NCBI GenBank assembly: GCA_016713765.1
Contig: JADJON010000001.1
Location: 2,108,001-2,172,000, forward strand
Origin: Bacteroidota bacterium
GTDB taxonomy: Bacteria; Bacteroidota; Bacteroidia; AKYH767-A; 2013-40CM-41-45
Direction of reading: 5' to 3'
Length of the DNA stretch: 64,000 bases
The position numbers and the translations under genes were made by a program. Shown here piece after piece: positions 48,605 through 57,122 of this stretch (within the stretch, counting starts at the first letter, position 1; the number at the start of each line of letters is the position of its first letter). The notes beneath the pieces were generated by a model, which was given only the letters and a program-made list of their open reading frames with translations, had not been told where the DNA came from and did no database searches.

Positions 48605-49939
48605 ATGTTTGAGAGCTTAAGCGATAAACTTGAAAAGGCTTTTAAACTTCTCAAAGGGGAAGGCCGGATCACGGAAATCAACGTGGCCGAAACCCTGAAG
48701 GAGGTGAGGAAGGCGCTGCTCGACGCGGACGTCAACTATAAAGTCGCCAAGCAATTCACGGATACGGTCAAGGAAAAAGCCCTTGGTCAGGACGTACTCA
48801 AATCAGTTTCTCCCGGCCAATTGTTGGTCAAGATCGCGCACGATGAACTCGCCCAGTTGATGGGGGGCTCCAAATCGGAAGTTGACCTGAACGGCAACCC
48901 GACGATCATCCTGATGTCGGGTCTCCAGGGTTCCGGTAAAACGACGCTCTCCGGCAAGCTGGCCAACTTCCTTAAGTCAAAAAAGCAGAAACTCCCTTTA
49001 CTGGTTGCCTGCGACGTTTACCGCCCTGCCGCTATTGATCAGCTCAAAGTGCTGGGCGAACAGATCGAGGTGCCCGTTTACAGCGAGCCCGGCAATCAGG
49101 ACCCCATTACCATTGCGCAGAACGGTATCCGGTACGCGAAGGAGCATAACCGTAACGTCGTCATCATCGATACCGCGGGTCGCCTGGCGATCGACGAAGA
49201 GATGATGGACGAGATCGCCCGGATCAAGTCGGCGATTCAGCCGAACGAGATCCTGTTCGTGGTCGATTCCATGACCGGTCAGGACGCCGTCAATACCGCC
49301 AAAGCGTTCAACGACCGACTCGATTTCAACGGCGTGGTACTGACGAAACTGGATGGTGATACCCGTGGCGGTGCCGCCCTTTCCATCAAGTCTGTCGTCA
49401 ATAAGCCGATCAAATTCGTCGGTACCGGGGAAAAACTCGATGCCCTCGACATCTTCTATCCTGAGCGGATGGCGGATCGTATCCTCGGAATGGGGGATAT
49501 CGTTTCGCTTGTCGAAAAGGCCCAGGAACAGTTCGATGCCGAAGAAGCTGCAAGGCTGCAGAAGAAGATACAGAAGAACCAGTTTAGCTTCAACGATTTC
49601 TATCAGCAGATCCAGCAGATCAAGAAGATGGGCAACATGAAGGATCTGCTCGGCATGATACCCGGGGTCGGTAAGGCGGTTCGCGATATCGACATCAGCA
49701 ACGATTCATTCAAGCAGATCGAAGCCATCATCCAATCCATGACCATGCAGGAGCGGGAAAACCCCGCTATCCTGAGTGGAAGTCGCCGTAACCGGATCGC
49801 CAAAGGTAGCGGAACCACCATTCAGGATGTCAACCGCCTCATCAAGCAATTTGACGAAATGCGCAAGATGATGAAAGTCTTCTCCAACAAGGACCAGGCG
49901 GCCCGGTTGATGCGCAACATGCCGAAGATGCCGCGATAA
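48605..49939 (+). CDS. ffh: Signal recognition particle protein Ffh
   Basis: 444 residues, cytoplasmic GTPase that binds signal peptides and 4.5S RNA. N domain at residues 1-95, G domain with G1 GLQGSGKTT at 106-114, [12 protein letters not shown]3 DTAGR, G4 [12 protein letters not shown] and GTGEK; C-terminal Met-rich M domain ([28 protein letters not shown] and [10 protein letters not shown]). Standard length. It begins a run with folD (12-base gap) and queE. Translation start follows a leader of about 45 bases. Confidence 0.97.
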   Translation: MFESLSDKLEKAFKLLKGEGRITEINVAETLKEVRKALLDADVNYKVAKQFTDTVKEKALGQDVLKSVSPGQLLVKIAHDELAQLMGGSKSEVDLNGNPTIILMSGLQGSGKTTLSGKLANFLKSKKQKLPLLVACDVYRPAAIDQLKVLGEQIEVPVYSEPGNQDPITIAQNGIRYAKEHNRNVVIIDTAGRLAIDEEMMDEIARIKSAIQPNEILFVVDSMTGQDAVNTAKAFNDRLDFNGVVLTKLDGDTRGGAALSIKSVVNKPIKFVGTGEKLDALDIFYPERMADRILGMGDIVSLVEKAQEQFDAEEAARLQKKIQKNQFSFNDFYQQIQQIKKMGNMKDLLGMIPGVGKAVRDIDISNDSFKQIEAIIQSMTMQERENPAILSGSRRNRIAKGSGTTIQDVNRLIKQFDEMRKMMKVFSNKDQAARLMRNMPKMPR

Positions 49940-49951
49940 ACAGAATCATCC

Positions 49952-50911
49952 ATGAACCTTTCCCAAAGTCCGATGCCTGACGCCGCGAACCTTCCCACCA
50001 CCACACCGGACGGTACCACGCGTGATCGGGCGGTGTTGCTTGACGGGAAGGTGGTCTCCGCCAGCATCCGGGAAGAGATTGCAGCCGAGGTGCGCGAGCT
50101 GATCGCCAACGGCGGGAGGGCGCCGAAACTGGTCGCCATCCTGGTGGGAAACGACGGCGCTTCTGAAACCTACGTCGCGAGCAAGATCCGGAACTGCGGT
50201 CTGGTCGGCTTCGACAGTGCAGTGGAGCGATACGATGCATCGATCAGCGAACAATTTCTGCTGGAAAGGATCAGCCTGTTGAATGATGATCCCGGCATTG
50301 ACGGGATCCTGGTGCAACTTCCGCTTCCCAAGCACATCAGTGTTCAGAAGGTGACGGAAGCGATACGTCCCGAGAAGGACGTCGACGGTTTTCATCCCGT
50401 CAATGTCGGCCGCATGGTGCAAAACCTTCCCTGCTTTTTACCGGCGACACCTTACGGTATTCTGCTCTTGCTGCAACATTACGGGATCCGTACGGAGGGT
50501 TTGCATTGCGTAGTCGTAGGGCGGAGCAATATCGTCGGTATGCCGGCCAGCATCCTCTTTTCACGAAATGCTGAACCCGGAAATTGTACCGTAACACTGG
50601 CACACAGCAGAACCCGCGACCTTGCCGGACACTGCCGCAAAGCCGATATCATCGTAGCAGCGCTGGGTAAGCCCCGGTTCATCAAAGCCGACATGGTAAA
50701 GGACGGAGCAATCGTTGTGGACGTCGGCATTACCCGAGTGCCGGCGCCGGAAACGAAAAGCGGATTCCGCATCGTCGGAGACGTCGACTTTGAAGCCGTA
50801 GCACCCAAATGCAGTTACATCAGTCCGGTACCGGGTGGAGTCGGGTTGATGACCATCATCGGTCTCTTGAAGAATACGCTGCGGGCAGCGCGCAAAGAAG
50901 TGCGCTTCTGA
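49952..50911 (+). CDS. folD: Methylenetetrahydrofolate dehydrogenase/cyclohydrolase
   Basis: 319 residues, cytoplasmic. Bifunctional enzyme that interconverts methylene-, methenyl- and formyl-tetrahydrofolate with NADP. Landmarks are LVAILVGNDGASETYVASKIRNC (Y and K of the active site), DGILVQLPLPKHI, PEKDVDGFHPVN, VVGRSNIVGMPA and SPVPGGVGLMTI. An extra N-terminal tail of about 20 residues (from ATG 49952; ATG 49973 is an alternative) is not part of the usual fold. Its start is 12 bases after the ffh stop. Confidence 0.96.
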   Translation: MNLSQSPMPDAANLPTTTPDGTTRDRAVLLDGKVVSASIREEIAAEVRELIANGGRAPKLVAILVGNDGASETYVASKIRNCGLVGFDSAVERYDASISEQFLLERISLLNDDPGIDGILVQLPLPKHISVQKVTEAIRPEKDVDGFHPVNVGRMVQNLPCFLPATPYGILLLLQHYGIRTEGLHCVVVGRSNIVGMPASILFSRNAEPGNCTVTLAHSRTRDLAGHCRKADIIVAALGKPRFIKADMVKDGAIVVDVGITRVPAPETKSGFRIVGDVDFEAVAPKCSYISPVPGGVGLMTIIGLLKNTLRAARKEVRF

Positions 50912-50931
50912 CCCCACAAAATTCCTGTTAC

Positions 50932-51555
50932 ATGCAACCATCCGATCCAGCCAACGGATCCCGGCTTCCGGTCATGGAGCACTATTTCACCATCCAGGGT
51001 GAAGGCGCAAATACCGGTCAGGCCGCGTATTTCATTCGCCTCGGCGGTTGTGATGTTGGATGCGTATGGTGCGATGTCAAGGAATCCTGGGACGCTTCCG
51101 TGCATCCGGTATACACCCTGGAAACCATCGTGGGTTGGGTAAAGGACACGGGTGCAAGACGGGCGGTCATCACCGGCGGAGAACCTTGCATGTATGAGCT
51201 GGATGGCCTGACTGCTCGGCTCCGACAGGAAGGGATCGCAACATATCTTGAAACATCGGGTGCTTATTCGGTCAGTGGGACCTGGGATTGGATCTGTGTC
51301 TCTCCAAAGAAGTTCAAACCGGTTCTTCCTGCATCGCTGGCCAAAGCGAATGAATTGAAAGTGGTGGTTTTCAACCGCCACGACTTGTCCTGGGCACAGG
51401 AACAGGCTTCCGGGACCTCCGCAGGAACGAGGCTCTTCTTACAGCCGGAGTACAGTGTGCGGGATAAAGTACTTCCCGAGATCATTGCCTTCGTCAAACG
51501 TCACCCGGAATGGACGATTTCCCTGCAAACGCACAAGTTCATGCAGATTCCCTGA
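50932..51555 (+). CDS. queE: 7-carboxy-7-deazaguanine synthase (radical SAM)
   Basis: 207 residues, cytoplasmic. Radical SAM enzyme that converts carboxytetrahydropterin to carboxydeazaguanine in queuosine synthesis. The cluster-binding CDVGCVWC (C40, C44 and C47) follows EHYFTIQGEGANTGQ, with GGEPCMY and the LETSGAY and VSPKKF regions. It has the short form typical of Bacteroidota. The ATG at 50932 lies 20 bases after folD; the longer frame starting inside folD is not protein-like. Confidence 0.95.
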   Translation: MQPSDPANGSRLPVMEHYFTIQGEGANTGQAAYFIRLGGCDVGCVWCDVKESWDASVHPVYTLETIVGWVKDTGARRAVITGGEPCMYELDGLTARLRQEGIATYLETSGAYSVSGTWDWICVSPKKFKPVLPASLAKANELKVVVFNRHDLSWAQEQASGTSAGTRLFLQPEYSVRDKVLPEIIAFVKRHPEWTISLQTHKFMQIP

Positions 51556-51607
51556 TGGTTTGTTGAAAATCGGTTCTTTCGGGCAATCGACAGGATGGGT
51601 GTGGCAA

Positions 51608-51615
51608 TATCTTTG
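51608..51615 (+). promoter_or_regulatory. -7 element TATCTTTG for the PorE-like gene
   Basis: Exact TAnnTTTG, 26 bases before the ATG at 51642. A GTG at 51618 is in frame but would be only 2 bases away and adds residues unlike a signal peptide. Confidence 0.5.
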
Positions 51616-51641
51616 AAGTGTTAGCATTCGAAACCCGCTTC

Positions 51642-53615
51642 ATGATCCCTTCCCGCAGGCTGCATTTCCTGTTCATTTTTCTGCTCACTTCGCTGTCCCT
51701 CTTTGCTCAAAAGGAGCCGAAGTATACGTCAACCGATTCCCGCGCTATCCGTGCATTCGAAACGGCCGGAGGCTATTACGACTCCCGTCAAGATGAGCAG
51801 GCGCTGAAGTTTTTACAAGGCGCGATCGACGCCGACCCGAATTTTGTGGAAGCCTACATGATGCGGGCGAATATCCTCACCGATCAACGATTGTATCCGC
51901 AAGCCATAGCGGCATACAAGAAGGCCATTGAAATCAATCCTGATTTCTTTCCGAACAATTATTACTCTCTTGCCAGAGTCGAATTCAGTGAAGGCCTCTA
52001 CAGCGATGCCCACACACACCTCGACAAGTTTCTGACCTACCCGAAAATCAATGCCGGCCTGGCAGCAAAGGCCAGACAATTGTCGACGAGTTGTGCCTTT
52101 GCCGAGCAAGCTGTGAAGTCGCCCGTCCCGTTCAAGCCGGTGAATATGGGTTCCGCCATCAACACTCCGGAAGAAGAGTACTTCCCGGCGATTACCGCCG
52201 ACGGAGCAACCTTCCTGTTCACGCGGCGCTCGCGCTTTCGGGATCCTGCCGGCAGAGCGAACAAACAAGAGGACTTCTATGTAAGTCACAAAAATGCCGA
52301 CGGAAACTGGTCGGATGCGGCTCCGGTAGCAGAGATCAACACCAGTGGCAATGAAGGCGCTCCGGCGCTTTCTGCGGACGGGCAGTACTTGTTCTTCACT
52401 GCTTGCGAAGAGATGCTCTCCAATGACGCTCGAAAGACCAAAGGAAGCTGCGACCTTTTCCTGACCAAGAAAGTCGGGGATCGATTCGGGCCGGTGCGTA
52501 ATCTGGAGATGCCCATCAATACGGGCGCATGGGAAAGTCAGCCGTCTTTTTCATCGGATGGTCGTACCCTGTACTTCGTTCGCGCGATCACCGGAAGCGA
52601 TGGTCGTCGCCAGCGCGATATTTTGATGACGCGCATTGGAGACAATTCAGCCTGGACCGAACCGGTTTCTGTCAGCGATAAGATCAATACTGCTGGTGAT
52701 GAAATGTCGGTTTTCATTCACCCCGACGATCAGACGCTCTATTTCACTTCCGACGGGCATCCGGGCATGGGTGGTCTCGATATTTTCCTCGCTCGCCGCC
52801 AGCCCGATGGAAGCTGGAGCGAACCGGTTAACCTGGGATATCCGATCAATACCGGCGCCGATGAGAATTCACTCCTCGTCAGCCCCGATGGTAAGCTGGG
52901 TTTTTTCGCCTCGGACAGGGCAGGTGGTTACGGACAACTTGACCTGTATCAATTCGAACTTCCGGAATCGATGCGACCGGTACCCGTTACCTACATGAAA
53001 GGTAAAGTCTACGATGCTGACACGAAGAAACCACTGGCGGCCGGCTTTGAGTTGATCGACCTCGCGACGCGTAAGACGGTCGTCAGCTCGACATCGAACG
53101 TCGGAAGCGGGGAGTACCTGGTGTGTCTGCCTTCGGGTAAGAGCTACGCGCTCAACGTTGCCAAGGATGGTTATCTGTTCTATTCGGAAACATTCCGACT
53201 CGACGATCCCAAGGCTGCATCCGATCCCCTGGTAAAGGATATTCCGTTGAAACCGATCCGTGTTGGTGAAAGTGTCGTTTTGAAGAACATCTTTTTCGAG
53301 TTCGACAAATTCGATCTCAAAGACGAGTCACGAGCGGAATTGTCGAAAGTGGTGGCCTTTCTTCAAAAGAACAGCAAAGTGCGGGTTGAGATCGGCGGAC
53401 ATACCGACAATGTCGGGAGTAAGACCTATAACCTCAATCTGTCAGACAAGCGGGCAAAGGCCGTATACGACTATCTGGTTGGACAGGGGATTCCTGCTTC
53501 CCGCATGAGTTCAAAGGGATACGGAGACGCCAAGCCGATCGCAGACAATGCTTCGGAACAGGGGCGTGCACAGAACCGTCGCACCGAGTTCACGATCGTT
53601 GCCGTGGATCAATGA
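51642..53615 (+). CDS. PorE-like OmpA-family protein (TPR, PD40, CRD, OmpA)
   Basis: 657 residues with a signal peptide (RLHFLFIFLLTSLSLFAQ). TPR repeats at about 25-150 (FVEAYMMRANILTDQRLYPQAIAAYKKAI, read for the repeat), a PD40 beta-propeller at about 165-445 (YFPAITADGATFLFTRR and QTLYFTSDGHPGMGGLDIF), a carboxypeptidase-like domain at 455-535 (GKVYDADTKKPLAAGFEL) and a C-terminal OmpA peptidoglycan-binding domain (IFFEFDKFDLKDESRAEL and GHTDNVGSKTYNLNLSDKRA). This exact domain order is that of PorE of the T9SS, which anchors the PorK/PorN ring. Other Bacteroidota proteins share it, so assignment to T9SS is probable, not proven. Confidence 0.85.
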   Translation: MIPSRRLHFLFIFLLTSLSLFAQKEPKYTSTDSRAIRAFETAGGYYDSRQDEQALKFLQGAIDADPNFVEAYMMRANILTDQRLYPQAIAAYKKAIEINPDFFPNNYYSLARVEFSEGLYSDAHTHLDKFLTYPKINAGLAAKARQLSTSCAFAEQAVKSPVPFKPVNMGSAINTPEEEYFPAITADGATFLFTRRSRFRDPAGRANKQEDFYVSHKNADGNWSDAAPVAEINTSGNEGAPALSADGQYLFFTACEEMLSNDARKTKGSCDLFLTKKVGDRFGPVRNLEMPINTGAWESQPSFSSDGRTLYFVRAITGSDGRRQRDILMTRIGDNSAWTEPVSVSDKINTAGDEMSVFIHPDDQTLYFTSDGHPGMGGLDIFLARRQPDGSWSEPVNLGYPINTGADENSLLVSPDGKLGFFASDRAGGYGQLDLYQFELPESMRPVPVTYMKGKVYDADTKKPLAAGFELIDLATRKTVVSSTSNVGSGEYLVCLPSGKSYALNVAKDGYLFYSETFRLDDPKAASDPLVKDIPLKPIRVGESVVLKNIFFEFDKFDLKDESRAELSKVVAFLQKNSKVRVEIGGHTDNVGSKTYNLNLSDKRAKAVYDYLVGQGIPASRMSSKGYGDAKPIADNASEQGRAQNRRTEFTIVAVDQ

Positions 53616-55048
53616 TCCCCGCTGATCATCACTTTTCGGATCATCCAGTCGTTATCCTGGTAGCGACAGCCAAGCAGATAGATGCCGGCAGACTGACTGG
53701 TAATCGCCAGGTTGATTTCCTTCCTGTTCGGGTACTGGCGTAGGACAATGCGTCCGGAAAGATCCGTCAGTACGATCTCCTGAAGCGGGACAGCGCTGGA
53801 AACTGTCAATTCCTGATTGGAACGGACAGGATTCGGATAAACCATCAAGTTGTTTTTCGATAATTCCGATACGCCAATTACCGTGTTGTTCGTGCTTTCC
53901 AAAGCGGAATCGGTACGCACGACAAAAAGCGTCTGCTGGTCAACCGGAAAGGAATTGCTGTAACCGGTCAGGATTACGCCACCAAATTCGCCGGGAATAC
54001 AGCTTCGCACCTGATCCCCTTCGGGACCACCATAAGTTTTTCCGATCAGGAAGTTACCGGCACCGTCGAAGGTGATCAATTGAAAATCGCGAGCACCCTG
54101 ACCGAAGGTTGCGGTCGTGGCACCACAAAACAGGGTGTCGTTTCGGATGAATACATCATCAAAACCGTCGTAGGTGGAATCGCCGCCGGCGATGTTCGTC
54201 CAGGCAAGGGAGCCAGCGTTATCCATCCGGCCGATCATGTTCTGATCAAAGCCATTGGTGCTAAGGGTCAACCGGCCGGCAAAGAGGTAGTCCCCATTGG
54301 GGAACTGGTCGAGGCCACAGATCCGTTCGGCATGTCCGTAGTCGATTCTCCTGTTCCAGATCGTATCCAGCGAGGCGTCGCACAAGCCAAGCCAGGCATC
54401 ATCCGGGTTGTTCGGCCCGGTACCGTAGTAACCCCCCAAGAGAATCTTTCCGTCGGACAGGACTTTCACTTTATTCACAAAACACTCTTCGCCGATGGGT
54501 AGGATGCGCGTTGAGGCGATGGATCCATCCGATAATGCCTTTACGATCCAGGGTTGTGCCAACGAGGATCCATTCCCATAGGAATAGCCGGCGAATACGA
54601 CCGTATCTCCGATCCCGGCGCACTGTGAAGTAAGGAAGTCCCAGGATCCTGTACCAACATGCCGCGTCCATAAGGTATCGCCAGCCGCATCCACGCGAAG
54701 GATATAGCCGTCGTAGTCGCTTGTCAAGTTGAAGCTGTTGCTGTACCCGCCGATCATCAGCGTCTGGTCGGCTAACAGTGTGAGGCCTGTTCCTTGTTCA
54801 ACACCGCCGCCGCCATACGAACGTTGCCAGCGGAAATTCCCCGCACTGTCGGTGCAAAGAAGATAAATGTTTGACTGTGAGAGGTTGTTGTCATTGGTCG
54901 TGCCGGCGAAAAATAGATCGTGATTCGCTGCGATGGCTGCTGCTTTCCCCTCGTTCTGACTTCCCATGGCATATGAATGCTGGAAGGCAGGCTGAGCGAA
55001 GGCTGCACTCTTGAGCAGCAACAGGAAAGCGAGGAAACGACCCTTCAT
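53609..55048 (-). CDS. T9SS-exported beta-propeller protein
   Basis: 479 residues with a signal peptide (MKGRFLAFLLLLKSAAFAQ). Repeats of about 50 residues of the SBBP/delta-60 type (GNFRWQRSYGGGGVEQGTGLTL and GDTLWTRHVGTGSWDFLTS) fill residues 30-395, followed by a T9SS sorting domain (VYPNPVRSNQELTVSS and SAGIYLLGCRYQDND). Its 3' end overlaps the stop of the PorE-like gene by 7 bases on the opposite strand. It starts 14 bases after the kdsA stop, so it may be the last gene of the kdsA transcript. Role unknown. Confidence 0.8.
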   Translation of the reverse strand: MKGRFLAFLLLLKSAAFAQPAFQHSYAMGSQNEGKAAAIAANHDLFFAGTTNDNNLSQSNIYLLCTDSAGNFRWQRSYGGGGVEQGTGLTLLADQTLMIGGYSNSFNLTSDYDGYILRVDAAGDTLWTRHVGTGSWDFLTSQCAGIGDTVVFAGYSYGNGSSLAQPWIVKALSDGSIASTRILPIGEECFVNKVKVLSDGKILLGGYYGTGPNNPDDAWLGLCDASLDTIWNRRIDYGHAERICGLDQFPNGDYLFAGRLTLSTNGFDQNMIGRMDNAGSLAWTNIAGGDSTYDGFDDVFIRNDTLFCGATTATFGQGARDFQLITFDGAGNFLIGKTYGGPEGDQVRSCIPGEFGGVILTGYSNSFPVDQQTLFVVRTDSALESTNNTVIGVSELSKNNLMVYPNPVRSNQELTVSSAVPLQEIVLTDLSGRIVLRQYPNRKEINLAITSQSAGIYLLGCRYQDNDWMIRKVMISGDH

Positions 55049-55062
55049 ACGATGGTGTTTTT

Positions 55063-55875
55063 TCAGGCAATGGCGGCGCGGATAGCCAGTAAGCGAACGA
55101 GCAACTCTTCGAGCCGGTCCAGGTGCAACATATTCGCACCATCTGATTTGGCATTGGCCGGATCCGGGTGCGTTTCTACAAACAATCCATCAACTCCCAC
55201 AGCAATGCCCGCTTTTGCAACCAGCCCGATCAGTTCCGGCCGACCGCCGGTTACGCCGCTACTTTGATTGGGTTGCTGCAACGAATGGGTGATGTCCAGA
55301 ATAACAGGAACCTTGTTTTGCTGCATGACCGGTATGCCGCGGTAATCGATGACAAGGTCCTGATAACCGAACATGCTGCCCCGTTCCGTCAGCATGACGT
55401 TATCGTTTTCTGCCGCTCGGATCTTATCCACTGCGAACTTCATCGACTCCGGTGCAAGGAATTGTCCTTTTTTAACATTGACAACCTTTCCGGTTTTAGC
55501 GGCCGCGACGAGCAAATCCGTTTGCCGGCATAAAAATGCCGGGATCTGTAGCACGTCAACATATTGGGCAGCCAGGGCGGCTTCATCGCTTTCGTGGATG
55601 TCGGTGACAACAGGGACGGAAAATTCGCTTCGGATGCGTGCCAGAATTTCAAGTGCCGCTTCATCGCCGATGCCGGTGAAGGAATCGACACGTGTACGGT
55701 TCGCTTTTCGATAACTCGCTTTGAAGATGAGCGGAATGCGCAGTCGATCGCAAATTCCAACAACCCGTTCAGCGATCTTTCGGGTCATGGTTTCTCCCTC
55801 TACCACGCAGGGACCTGCAAGCAGAAAGAAATTGCCGGAATCGGTATGTCGAAGCGACGGAATATTCGGAATCAT
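55063..55875 (-). CDS. kdsA: 3-deoxy-8-phosphooctulonate (KDO-8-P) synthase
   Basis: 270 residues, cytoplasmic. It joins phosphoenolpyruvate and arabinose-5-phosphate to KDO-8-phosphate, a lipopolysaccharide core precursor. Landmarks are LLAGPCVVEGETM, FKASYRKANRTRVDSFTGIG, VTDIHESDEA, QIPAFLCRQTDLL, VKKGQFLAPESM, ERGSMFGYQDLVIDYR, DITHSLQQP and VDGLFVETHPDP. The ATG at 55875 shares its A with the TGA of the upstream barrel gene (TGATG). A TAACTTTG element inside the end of that gene may give it its own promoter. Confidence 0.95.
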   Translation of the reverse strand: MIPNIPSLRHTDSGNFFLLAGPCVVEGETMTRKIAERVVGICDRLRIPLIFKASYRKANRTRVDSFTGIGDEAALEILARIRSEFSVPVVTDIHESDEAALAAQYVDVLQIPAFLCRQTDLLVAAAKTGKVVNVKKGQFLAPESMKFAVDKIRAAENDNVMLTERGSMFGYQDLVIDYRGIPVMQQNKVPVILDITHSLQQPNQSSGVTGGRPELIGLVAKAGIAVGVDGLFVETHPDPANAKSDGANMLHLDRLEELLVRLLAIRAAIA

Positions 55876-57122
55876 CAGGGTAATTGTTTTCGCAAAGTTA
55901 CAAAAGCCCCGGCGGAGCGGCCTTCCGGGTTGATCCAACCACTCAGGAACCGGCTACCGGCATGGAATTGCCAGGAGCCCAGACGCAGCGTATAGCCCAA
56001 TCCGGCTACCCAGGTGGTATATTCGCCATATTGCAAACCAAGGTGAAGGCGATGATGTCGGTTAATGCTCCAGGAGCCCTCCATGCGGGCCAAGGGTCTG
56101 GCCGCGTAAAACAATCGTTGCTGTACCTCCCAGGTGCAGGTGTATTTACCTTCCGACCATTGTAGCGAATAGGTGGCACGAAGTAGTCCGGGCAGTGGCT
56201 GAAGACTGGATTCCTCTCGGCGGTCCGTCAGAAATCCCTGGACAAACGCGCTGTCCGAATTGATCGTACCGCTCACGGTATCAGTAAAATCGAAAAGGTC
56301 CGTCGCATCAATACCTTCGAAACGGTAGGTTGTATCGGCGGGCACGAATGAACTTCCACCATCGAAGCCGATAAAGCCGAAATCGCTGACCCCGATCTCA
56401 AACAGGGAACCGTCGCGAAATTGTTTCTTCCAGCGAAGATCCATGACTGCACCCGTTCCGTTCCAGGAATCGAATCCGGTACCTGAAGAATCCTGTTGGC
56501 GTATCGTTAGGTCCAGATCGGCGTCCAGGTAGTCGCCATTCGGCGCGGTGTACAGACTTCCGCGCTTTGTACGGATGTCTAAGAATTCCTGTCCCCGCAC
56601 AAGGCCGAAGCCCGCGTCCAACGCGCTATGGCTGGAGAGTCGGATTTGCACCGAAGCCTTCGCGGCTTGCCAATGCAGATCGGAAAATCGGAAATTAGAG
56701 AGATCGGCCGATCGGCCTTTGTAAGCTCGGTTGCCCCGGAAGTACAATTCAAATGCGTCGCTGCTGAAATCCGAATGGATCCAATGGCGATCTTCCAGTT
56801 CAATGCCCCAGGAGGTAAAACGGCCGGAATCCGCGAGGATCCTGTGACGATAATAGGTTCTTACCCCGAAATCCAGCGCAAAGGCATTGCGGGCATCTAA
56901 CCCCGTACTGACACGATCCTTGATCTGCTCGTCGATGAAAGCATGACGGAAGTAGGCCGACGCAAACTCATGAGTGATGCAATCAGAACGAAACGCGAAT
57001 CCCGCATCGAGTCCGACATAACTTTTCTCCGGAAAAAGTTCCACCGTAGCAACCTGACCGAACACGGATCGGCATCCAACCAATATCAACAGTAAACAAA
57101 GGCGATGTAACGTGCCGGTCAT
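55875..57122 (-). CDS. Outer-membrane beta-barrel protein, unknown function
   Basis: 415 residues with a signal peptide (LHRLCLLLILVGCRSVFG). The remaining sequence is a run of amphipathic strands with frequent Gly, Tyr and Trp (SYVGLDAGFAFRS, FALDFGVRTYYRHRIL and HHRLHLGLQYGEYTTWVAG), like the DUF5723-type barrels of Bacteroidota that I recognise only loosely. Its start shares one base with the stop of the upstream lipoprotein gene and its stop shares one with the kdsA start, so the three are translationally coupled. The barrel and lipoprotein may form one complex; that is inference. Confidence 0.75.
   Translation of the reverse strand: MTGTLHRLCLLLILVGCRSVFGQVATVELFPEKSYVGLDAGFAFRSDCITHEFASAYFRHAFIDEQIKDRVSTGLDARNAFALDFGVRTYYRHRILADSGRFTSWGIELEDRHWIHSDFSSDAFELYFRGNRAYKGRSADLSNFRFSDLHWQAAKASVQIRLSSHSALDAGFGLVRGQEFLDIRTKRGSLYTAPNGDYLDADLDLTIRQQDSSGTGFDSWNGTGAVMDLRWKKQFRDGSLFEIGVSDFGFIGFDGGSSFVPADTTYRFEGIDATDLFDFTDTVSGTINSDSAFVQGFLTDRREESSLQPLPGLLRATYSLQWSEGKYTCTWEVQQRLFYAARPLARMEGSWSINRHHRLHLGLQYGEYTTWVAGLGYTLRLGSWQFHAGSRFLSGWINPEGRSAGAFVTLRKQLP
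55893..55900 (-). promoter_or_regulatory. -7 element TAACTTTG upstream of kdsA
   Basis: Exact TAnnTTTG on the minus strand, within the 3' end of the preceding barrel gene and 17 bases before the kdsA ATG. Confidence 0.4.
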
